This document shows positions 13,235 through 19,180 of a DNA stretch of 19,180 bases, in pieces. Below the pieces are notes generated by a model. The model had not been told where the DNA came from. It worked only from the letters and a program-made list of their open reading frames with translations, and made no database searches. The stretch's first letter is position 1. Each line of letters starts with the position of its first letter. Source of the stretch: an uncultured Erwinia sp. (GTDB lineage Bacteria > Pseudomonadota > Gammaproteobacteria > Enterobacterales > Enterobacteriaceae); contig CAMIKG010000079.1 in assembly GCA_946221915.1 (NCBI GenBank), forward strand, positions 1-19,180, read 5' to 3'. The position numbers were made by a program, and so were the translations under genes.

Positions 13235-15382
13235 TTATGCCTGGTTTGCCGCCGGTGAGGCAATCAGCGCCTCAAAGTGCTGACCGGTATTAACAATATG
13301 CACGACCCGGGCATCAGCCGCCTGCGAACCGAGTATCTCTTCAAATTCCATTCCCGCCGCGAAGCTGTAATTGATCACCCGCAGCGGTAGCAGACCACCT
13401 TTCACTAAATTGCGGTTAATCATTTCCAGCAGTGCCGCCGCCGCGCCCTGGACGGTTTCTCCCTGCTGGCCGAAAGCCATATAACCGTCCGGCCCAAAGC
13501 CATTGACGTGGTTCAGCCAGCCCTGTGCAACGAGCAGCTGGCGATAGTTATTCGCCAGCTGACACAGCGCGGGGCTTTGCGAGTAATCGCCGGTGGCGTG
13601 CTGCAACAACGAAATTAACAGGCAATTACGATATGGCGTGCCGGTGTCGCCGTTATTGGCTACGCGCGCCAGCCCTCTGGTTTGCAGAATCTGATCCTGC
13701 ATCGCGAGGCTGACCGACTGCGCGTGTGCCCATCCCGCTTCACTGGCTGCGGCGGGAGTGGTGGTGGTCAGGAGTTCCACCAGGGTTGGTGTTGCGGCGA
13801 GTGTGGCCGCAGCCTCAGCGGACGGCTGCACGATATTGGCTGGATAATTCAGCTGTATCTCGGGGGTAAAACCGGTAATAAGAAACAGCTCCTGCTCTGT
13901 CAGTTGCGGCTCCTTTTTGCTGAGGCGTTCAAACCACAAATCCCACTCCTCACCCAGGCGGCAGGCAAGTTCGCCTGGCTTTGCCGAGTTAAGTTTTGCC
14001 ATCACCCGCAGCGCGGTAGCGGAAAGTGGGCTGCGGCGGCGCAGCCGTTTTCGCAGGGAGTAAACGCTGCAAAAATTGAGCCTGGCGATATCATCGGCGG
14101 TCAGGCGATAATCCATATTGCCCACTCTGATGCCCCAGTCGAGCGCGTTTTCTCCTGCGATTGGCTGATACGGGTTCCAGTAACGTGATGCCAGCCGCTG
14201 TTGCAGTAGCTCACCTGCTGCTGTTGGCGGTTTTTTCTGCAGCGCCCGCAACAGCGCCGCCGTGTTGTATTTCACACCGGTCAGCATCACCAGGTCGATA
14301 GTGCCCAGCTCCGGCACCAGCTTTAACAGAGCGGAGGCTCTCTCTGCGGAGGTCTGGGCGTGGGGCGGTATAAAACGTGGGTTGCCTGCGGCGATTTGCT
14401 GCTTAACAAATTCACCATGCGAACTCAGTGGCGGATTCATCAGTTCCGGATGTTTACACAACAGCGGAGCAGAAATTCCCGCCAGCTGCATCAGGTCCAC
14501 TCGGGTCAGTTTCAGGCCATTTTCTGCCGCCAGACTCTGCCAGTCGCGCGTCCTGTCAACCGGCGACTCTTTATCAGGAAAGCGCGACGCAGATCGTTGC
14601 CATAATTCCTGCGCCTTCTGGCCATCTTTCGACAGTTTGGCTGTTTTAAACGCCGGCAGATTCTGCAGGGATACCGGATTAGCACCGGTAATAAAAACCA
14701 CTTCATCTTTGGTCAGTTGCGGATAGCGTTTGCGCAGTTCACCCGCCAGTTGCAGCGTTGACTGAAAGGGCGAGGGCGGGGACTGCCTGACTTCTGCCAG
14801 CACCTTGCATGCCAGTGGCGACAGCGACTGGTATTTAAATGCCTTGCGCCGTTCCAGCCCCCAGAGCGAGGCTCTGGTGATGGCGCTGGCATCACGGGCC
14901 GTCATTTCTGGAAAGTATTCTTTCAGGCGTATGGCCCATTTATCAAGGGATTCATCAGGTTGCTGGCCCAGCTGACCGGAACGATCCGCCTTGATAAGTG
15001 CCTTCAGTAACCTGGCGTAGTCAGAAAGCCGCGGCTCTTCGGGGTGTACCGGCAAAATGGCGGCAGGTGGCCGGCGCTGTAACAATTGCGGGGTGGATAT
15101 ATCAGGCTGGGGTAACGCGGGTGGTTCAGGCAGGGCAGGTGGTTCGCGCCAGTGTTCCGGCATAATGGCGGCGCCCGGTGTGGGGTAATCAGACTGTGCA
15201 GAGAGGGCGACAGGCAGGCAATATGTCGTCACTGGCTGCGCAGTGGAGAGCATCTGCGAACTTTGGCTGATGGCGACCAGTTGCCAGGTCAGAGTTAGCG
15301 TCGATGCCGCTGACGGCTGTGGCTGAAGGGAATTGTCCGGGGTCTGTACAATTCTGTACGTGTTAATCGGGTGGTCACTCAC
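13235..15382 (-). CDS. Large repeat protein with OTU-like cysteine protease C-terminus, effector candidate
   Basis: Not recognised as a named family. From the preferred GTG at 15382 (AGGGAG 7 bases upstream) it has 715 residues. An in-frame GTG at 15556 would give 773, but it has a weak Shine-Dalgarno and adds one hydrophobic stretch. Residues 1-120 are Ser/Thr/Gln- and then Pro-rich (66-118). Six degenerate repeats of about 56 residues start near 145, 208, 278, 344, 411 and 478; each has the core LT-x(2)-[DE]-x(3)-[LI]-[TA]-G followed by a second helix, like helix-turn-helix units. Unit 5 (LTADDIARLNFCSVYSLRKR) is the most HTH-like. The C-terminus has GDTGTPYRNCLLISLLQHA (Cys587) and NTGQHFEALIA (His702), the spacing and flavour of OTU deubiquitinases. 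No signal peptide is visible from this start. A plant- or animal-cell effector is the working guess; DNA-binding is an alternative. No hrp box was found upstream. Confidence 0.6.
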   Translation of the reverse strand: MSDHPINTYRIVQTPDNSLQPQPSAASTLTLTWQLVAISQSSQMLSTAQPVTTYCLPVALSAQSDYPTPGAAIMPEHWREPPALPEPPALPQPDISTPQLLQRRPPAAILPVHPEEPRLSDYARLLKALIKADRSGQLGQQPDESLDKWAIRLKEYFPEMTARDASAITRASLWGLERRKAFKYQSLSPLACKVLAEVRQSPPSPFQSTLQLAGELRKRYPQLTKDEVVFITGANPVSLQNLPAFKTAKLSKDGQKAQELWQRSASRFPDKESPVDRTRDWQSLAAENGLKLTRVDLMQLAGISAPLLCKHPELMNPPLSSHGEFVKQQIAAGNPRFIPPHAQTSAERASALLKLVPELGTIDLVMLTGVKYNTAALLRALQKKPPTAAGELLQQRLASRYWNPYQPIAGENALDWGIRVGNMDYRLTADDIARLNFCSVYSLRKRLRRRSPLSATALRVMAKLNSAKPGELACRLGEEWDLWFERLSKKEPQLTEQELFLITGFTPEIQLNYPANIVQPSAEAAATLAATPTLVELLTTTTPAAASEAGWAHAQSVSLAMQDQILQTRGLARVANNGDTGTPYRNCLLISLLQHATGDYSQSPALCQLANNYRQLLVAQGWLNHVNGFGPDGYMAFGQQGETVQGAAAALLEMINRNLVKGGLLPLRVINYSFAAGMEFEEILGSQAADARVVHIVNTGQHFEALIASPAANQA

Positions 15383-15651
15383 GCTATGGCTCCCTGCCAG
15401 TAGATTCACGATGTTATTCACGCTGTTATTGCCAGCGTGGCTAAAAAAGCGTAGACCATCGCGCCGGTAAGCGGCAGAAAGCAGAATAAAAAGTAAAGGA
15501 ATAATGGATGTTATGTCAGACAGGTTATGGGGGTATTCAGCAGCTTTTTTCACCACTATCTGCCACGCAAAGCCGCATCTCGCCTGCTTTCTGTTTGTTT
15601 ATCTGCGATTTTTCGCCACGCGCCAGATAATGTTGCTTTTTTGTAAACAGA

Positions 15652-15680
15652 TTAACAAGCGAACGAAATCCTGCTATGCT
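15652..15680 (+). promoter_or_regulatory. Predicted acnB promoter with extended -10
   Basis: TTAACA (15652-15657), a 17-base spacer and TATGCT (15675-15680) preceded by TGC form a good sigma-70 promoter with an extended -10. The transcript would start near 15687 and carry a leader of about 108 bases. The rest of the 15383-15794 gap holds only the upstream region of the divergent large gene and, if its longer start is used, the first 58 codons of that gene. Confidence 0.7.
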
Positions 15681-15691
15681 GACCCTCGCTA

Positions 15692-15722
15692 TCCCGGGCA
15701 CCTTACTCTGTGCCATACCCGG
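15692..15722 (+). promoter_or_regulatory. Hairpin at the 5' end of the acnB leader
   Basis: A TCC / GGA base, a one-base bulge, GGG / CCC, a bulge CCATA and CAC / GTG pairs around an 8-base loop form a stem-loop starting a few bases after the predicted transcription start. It is likely a 5'-end stabilising structure; no ligand is implied. Confidence 0.4.
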
Positions 15723-15794
15723 ACGAGAATAATTATCACGTCGACTTGAAATGGTGGCCGGAAAGCTAAATACAATGAGAGCGAGGAGAACGTC

Positions 15795-18392
15795 GTGCTA
15801 GAAGAATACCGTAAGCACGTTGCCGAGCGTGCTGCCGAAGGGATCGTTCCTAAACCGTTAGATGCTTCCCAAATGGCCGCGCTGGTTGAACTGCTAAAAA
15901 ATCCACCAGCAGGTGAAGAAGAATTCCTTTCCGATCTGTTAATTAATCGCGTCCCACCAGGTGTTGACGAAGCCGCTTATGTTAAAGCGGGTTTCCTCGC
16001 GGCAATCGCCAAAGGCGAAACAACCTCTCCTCTGGTTACTCCCGAAAAGGCCGTTGAACTGCTTGGCACCATGCAGGGCGGTTACAATATTCATGCGCTG
16101 ATTGATGCTCTCGACGATGCCAAACTGGCGCCGATTGCCGCCAAAGCGCTGTCCCACACGCTGCTGATGTTCGACAGCTTCTACGATGTGGAAGATAAAG
16201 CCAAAGCGGGCAACGCGCATGCACAGCAGGTGCTGCAGTCATGGGCTGACGCGGAATGGTTCCTGTCGCGTCCATCACTGGCGGAAAAAATCACCGTTAC
16301 CGTATTCAAGGTCACCGGCGAAACTAACACCGATGATCTGTCACCGGCGCCTGATGCCTGGTCACGTCCTGATATTCCACTGCACGCGCTGGCGATGCTG
16401 AAAAACGCCCGTGAAGGTATTGAACCGGATCAGCCTGGTTCCGTCGGCCCGATTAAGCAGATTGAAGCGCTGACGCAAAAAGGCTTCCCGCTGGTCTACG
16501 TCGGCGACGTAGTAGGTACTGGTTCTTCGCGTAAATCCGCCACCAACTCCGTGCTGTGGTTTATGGGTGAAGACATTCCTTACGTGCCGAACAAAAAAGG
16601 CGGCGGCGTGGTGCTGGGCGGTAAAATTGCCCCCATCTTCTTTAACACCATGGAAGATGCCGGTGCGCTGCCTATCGAAGTGGACGTCGATAATCTCAAC
16701 ACCGGCGATGTTATTGACATCTATCCATTCAAAGGCGAAGTGCGTAACCATGACACGGATGAAGTGCTGGCGACCTTCGCACTGAAAACCGACGTATTGA
16801 TCGACGAAGTTCGCGCCGGTGGCCGTATTCCGCTGATTATCGGTCGTGGCCTGACGGCGAAAGCGCGTGAAGCGCTGGGTCTGCCGCCCAACGATGTGTT
16901 CCGCAAAGCGAAAGACGTGGCAGAGAGCAGCCGCGGTTACTCGCTGGCGCAGAAAATGGTGGGCCGCGCCTGTGGCACCGCTGGCGTGCGTCCGGGCGCT
17001 TACTGTGAGCCGAAAATGACCTCTGTGGGTTCACAGGACACCACTGGTCCAATGACCCGTGATGAACTGAAAGACCTCGCCTGCCTTGGCTTCTCCGCCG
17101 ACCTGGTGATGCAGTCCTTCTGCCACACAGCGGCGTATCCGAAGCCGGTTGATGTCACCACGCACCACACCCTGCCTGACTTTATTATGAACCGTGGCGG
17201 CGTGTCGCTGCGTCCGGGCGATGGCGTTATCCACAGCTGGCTGAACCGTATGCTGCTGCCGGATACCGTGGGTACTGGTGGTGACTCTCACACCCGTTTC
17301 CCGATTGGTATCTCCTTCCCGGCGGGTTCCGGTCTGGTGGCGTTTGCTGCCGCGACGGGCGTGATGCCGCTGGATATGCCGGAATCGGTGCTGGTACGCT
17401 TTAAAGGCGAAATGCAGCCGGGCATCACCCTGCGCGATCTGGTGCATGCGATCCCACTGTACGCGATTAAAGCGGGCCTGTTGACGGTTGAGAAGAAAGG
17501 TAAGAAAAACATCTTCTCGGGTCGCATCCTTGAAATTGAAGGTCTGCCGAAGCTGAAAGTTGAGCAGGCGTTTGAGCTGACCGATGCGTCAGCAGAGCGT
17601 TCTGCTGCTGGCTGTACCATCAAGCTGGATAAAGAGCCGATCATCGAGTATCTGAACTCCAACATCGTGCTGCTGAAGTGGATGATTGCAGAAGGCTACG
17701 GCGACCGCCGTACGCTGGAACGCCGTATCCAGGGCATGGAGAAATGGCTGGAAGATCCTCAGTTGCTGGAAGGCGATGCCGACGCGGAATACGCGGCGGT
17801 GATCGAGATCGATCTGGCGGAGATCAAAGAGCCAATCCTTTGTGCGCCAAACGATCCGGATGATGCGCGTCTGCTGTCGGATGTCCAGGGCGAGAAAATC
17901 GACGAAGTGTTTATCGGTTCCTGTATGACCAACATCGGCCACTTCCGTGCCGCTGGTAAACTGCTGGATGCCCACAAAGGCCAGCTGCCAACCCGTCTGT
18001 GGGTTGCGCCGCCAACCAAGATGGATGCCGCGCAGCTGACGGAAGAGGGTTACTACAGCGTGTTTGGTAAGAGCGGCGCGCGTATTGAGATCCCGGGTTG
18101 CTCACTCTGTATGGGTAACCAGGCGCGTGTGGCGGATGGCGCTACCGTGGTGTCGACCTCAACGCGTAACTTCCCGAACCGTCTGGGTACTGGCGCGAAC
18201 GTGTTCCTGGCATCTGCTGAACTGGCTGCAGTCGCTTCCCTGCTGGGCAAATTGCCGACGCCGGAAGAGTACCTGCAATTTATGGAACAGGTCGATAAGA
18301 CGGCGGTGGATACCTATCGCTATCTGAACTTTGACCAGCTGGGTCAGTACACCGAAAAAGCGGATGGCGTGATTTTCCAGACCGCGGTGTAA
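15795..18392 (+). CDS. acnB: Bifunctional aconitate hydratase 2 / 2-methylisocitrate dehydratase AcnB
   Basis: TCA-cycle aconitase interconverting citrate and isocitrate, also acting on 2-methylisocitrate; a cytoplasmic [4Fe-4S] enzyme. The 865 residues equal E. coli AcnB and match end to end. The AcnB-type order is seen: N-terminal HEAT-like domain (about 1-160), swivel domain with VGTGSSRKSATNSV, then catalytic domains with GRACGTAGVRPGAYCEPKMTS, DTVGTGGDSHTRFPIG and the cluster ligands Cys710 (GSCMTN), Cys769 and Cys772 (GCSLCMGN). The start codon is GTG (E. coli uses ATG), with AGGAG 6 bases upstream. In E. coli the apo-enzyme binds mRNA, and acnB is a target of the RyhB small RNA; neither is shown here. 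A strong terminator follows. Confidence 0.98.
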   Translation: MLEEYRKHVAERAAEGIVPKPLDASQMAALVELLKNPPAGEEEFLSDLLINRVPPGVDEAAYVKAGFLAAIAKGETTSPLVTPEKAVELLGTMQGGYNIHALIDALDDAKLAPIAAKALSHTLLMFDSFYDVEDKAKAGNAHAQQVLQSWADAEWFLSRPSLAEKITVTVFKVTGETNTDDLSPAPDAWSRPDIPLHALAMLKNAREGIEPDQPGSVGPIKQIEALTQKGFPLVYVGDVVGTGSSRKSATNSVLWFMGEDIPYVPNKKGGGVVLGGKIAPIFFNTMEDAGALPIEVDVDNLNTGDVIDIYPFKGEVRNHDTDEVLATFALKTDVLIDEVRAGGRIPLIIGRGLTAKAREALGLPPNDVFRKAKDVAESSRGYSLAQKMVGRACGTAGVRPGAYCEPKMTSVGSQDTTGPMTRDELKDLACLGFSADLVMQSFCHTAAYPKPVDVTTHHTLPDFIMNRGGVSLRPGDGVIHSWLNRMLLPDTVGTGGDSHTRFPIGISFPAGSGLVAFAAATGVMPLDMPESVLVRFKGEMQPGITLRDLVHAIPLYAIKAGLLTVEKKGKKNIFSGRILEIEGLPKLKVEQAFELTDASAERSAAGCTIKLDKEPIIEYLNSNIVLLKWMIAEGYGDRRTLERRIQGMEKWLEDPQLLEGDADAEYAAVIEIDLAEIKEPILCAPNDPDDARLLSDVQGEKIDEVFIGSCMTNIGHFRAAGKLLDAHKGQLPTRLWVAPPTKMDAAQLTEEGYYSVFGKSGARIEIPGCSLCMGNQARVADGATVVSTSTRNFPNRLGTGANVFLASAELAAVASLLGKLPTPEEYLQFMEQVDKTAVDTYRYLNFDQLGQYTEKADGVIFQTAV

Positions 18393-18420
18393 CACGGATG
18401 CTGTATTCAGCCTGAGATTA

Positions 18421-18447
18421 GGGTGGCTCTTTTGCCACCCTTTTTTT
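18421..18447 (+). terminator. Rho-independent terminator of acnB
   Basis: GGGTGGC / GCCACCC form a perfect 7-bp stem with a 6-base loop (TCTTTT), followed by seven T, 28 bases after the acnB stop. This is a classic intrinsic terminator. Confidence 0.95.
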
Positions 18448-18587
18448 CGCCTTATTTCCCCTCATGCGTATTCTGCCCACTGCTTTATCCGCGCTGTTGT
18501 CGGCCATGTTCGTGAATGAGAAGGCCAAAGGCCGCGAGGCTTCATTGCGTTAAATGGTCCTGAAATCGCTTTTTTTCCCCTGTCAGG

Positions 18588-18648
18588 CTGCGATAATGCG
18601 CAGCATCAGATTATTCGCGCCTGACCGGCGCAGGATGCATTATCGCAG
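18588..18648 (+). repeat. Long-armed palindrome upstream of yacL
   Basis: CTGCGATAATGC (18588-18599) and GCATTATCGCAG (18637-18648) are perfect 12-bp inverted repeats. A nested GCGCC / GGCGC hairpin lies inside. The right arm ends 37 bases before the yacL start codon. It could be a leader hairpin or a pair of regulator half-sites. In the rest of 18448-18685 I see no gene and no confident promoter. Confidence 0.55.
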
Positions 18649-18685
18649 TGCATAACGAGCCAGCGATCTGGCAGAGGAAAGCGGT

Positions 18686-19048
18686 ATGGAATACGAATTT
18701 TTGCGTGACGTCACCGGGGTGGTGAAGGTGCGGATGTCGATGGGGCATGAAGCCGTCGGCCACTGGCTTAACGAAGAGGTGAAAGAGAACCTGGCGCTGC
18801 TGGATGAAGTGGAAGCCGCTGCGCAGGGGATTAAGGGCAGCGAACGTCAGTGGCAGCGGGTAGGGCATGAATATACGCTGTGGATGGATGATGAGGAGAT
18901 TATTATCCGCGCGAACCAGCTTAACTTTGATGATGACGGGCTGGAAGAGGGCATGAACTACTACGACGAAGAGAGCCTGTCGTTTTGCGGCGTGGAGGAT
19001 TTCTTTGCGGTGGTGCAGGCGTATCGGCTGTTTTTGCAGGGGAAGTAA
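18686..19048 (+). CDS. yacL: UPF0231 family protein YacL
   Basis: A small cytoplasmic protein of unknown function, 120 residues, the same length as E. coli YacL and clearly the same family (MEYEFLRDVTGVVKVRMSMG, NEEVKENLALLDEVE, EEGMNYYDEESLSFCGVEDF). It is strongly acidic with no membrane segment. GAGGAA lies about 7 bases before the ATG. It sits directly after acnB as in E. coli, but with its own leader after the acnB terminator, so it is probably transcribed independently. No activity can be assigned from sequence. Confidence 0.95.
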   Translation: MEYEFLRDVTGVVKVRMSMGHEAVGHWLNEEVKENLALLDEVEAAAQGIKGSERQWQRVGHEYTLWMDDEEIIIRANQLNFDDDGLEEGMNYYDEESLSFCGVEDFFAVVQAYRLFLQGK

Positions 19049-19065
19049 AGGGGCGCTATCCCGTC

Positions 19066-19090
19066 CCTCCCCCCGTAAAACGGGGGGAGG
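19066..19090 (+). terminator. G/C hairpin after yacL
   Basis: CCTCCCCCCGT / ACGGGGGGAGG form a perfect 11-bp stem with loop AAA, 17 bases after the yacL stop. No T-run follows. It is either the yacL 3'-end hairpin or the first palindrome of the adjoining G/C-rich repeat. Confidence 0.5.
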
Positions 19091-19166
19091 TCAGGAGGGG
19101 GAAACACCTGGCACGGAGCCGACAGTTCCCCCTCCCCAGCCCTCCCCCGCAGCGCGGGGGAGGGAG
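19081..19166. repeat. G/C-rich palindromic repeat, right copy
   Basis: GGAGGGGGA (about 19094-19102), a spacer with GGCAC (19110-19114), CCCCCTCCCCAGCC (about 19128-19141) and the hairpin CCCTCCCCCGC (19140-19150) / GCGGGGGAGGG (19154-19164) repeat the parts of the element at 1-86 in the same order, ending in GGAGC. It is probably a dispersed intergenic repeat. Confidence 0.6.
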
Positions 19167-19180
19167 CGTCACGCCGGAGT

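Noticed and set aside
15383..15556. 58-residue N-terminal extension of the repeat/OTU-like protein from GTG 15556
   Set aside because: Not excluded. The ribosome site is weak there and much better at 15382; the extension adds one hydrophobic stretch uncharacteristic of the rest. A weak promoter-like CTGACA-N18-TACTTT lies inside it.
15383..15600. Hrp box upstream of the large effector-like gene
   Set aside because: No GGAACC-N15/16-CCACnnA-like sequence was found on the minus strand, so type III-linked HrpL control is not supported.
1..19180. tRNA/rRNA genes, CRISPR arrays, insertion sequences or integrase/attachment sites
   Set aside because: No cloverleaf, regular short repeat-spacer array, transposase or integrase coding sequence was seen; the accessory block has no visible mobile-element boundary.

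Overview
The window is chromosomal DNA of an enterobacterium, most likely Erwiniaceae (Erwinia/Pantoea-like). This is inferred from the core proteins, which are close to Escherichia coli AroP, PdhR, AceE, AceF, LpdA, AcnB and YacL in sequence and order, combined with a two-lipoyl-domain AceF and C/G-rich palindromic repeats. No database search was possible, so the genus is an inference.

Layout. A G/C-rich palindromic repeat (1-86) precedes aroP (minus strand, aromatic amino acid permease). A 529-base divergent control region holds TyrR-type boxes for aroP and a promoter plus a perfect PdhR operator for pdhR. The pyruvate dehydrogenase operon pdhR-aceE-aceF-lpdA follows on the plus strand. An internally deleted ERIC-like element flanked by 9-bp direct repeats and a long hairpin lie in the pdhR-aceE gap. 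A hairpin and a candidate ArcA-box promoter lie before lpdA. A strong bidirectional terminator closes the operon. On the far side are acnB (plus strand, with promoter, leader hairpin and terminator) and yacL (plus strand). The window ends in a second copy of the G/C-rich palindromic repeat.

Between lpdA and acnB, where E. coli K-12 has only yacH, is a three-gene accessory block on the minus strand, in transcription order: (i) a large protein of unknown function (715 residues from the preferred start) with a proline-rich N-terminus, six regularly spaced ~56-residue HTH-like repeats and an OTU-like Cys/His C-terminal domain; (ii) an MgtB-type magnesium-importing P-type ATPase with a ~400-nt leader; (iii) a 345-residue protein of the membrane-targeted effector / TIKI-EreA-ChaN type related to the C2 region of Pasteurella multocida toxin, in locally AT-rich DNA. 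The mgtB leader carries mutually exclusive hairpins, an 18-codon leader ORF with a strong ribosome binding site and an acidic-proline N-terminus, and a C-rich, G-poor tract like a Rho-loading site.

How it fits together. The core genes take pyruvate to acetyl-CoA (PDH) and on through the TCA cycle (AcnB), with PdhR as pyruvate-responsive repressor. The accessory block looks like a host-interaction or low-magnesium module in a conserved metabolic locus: an Mg2+ transporter under probable leader control, flanked by two effector-like genes. This combination, especially the repeat-OTU-like protein and the unusual mgtB leader, is the best candidate here for undescribed biology.
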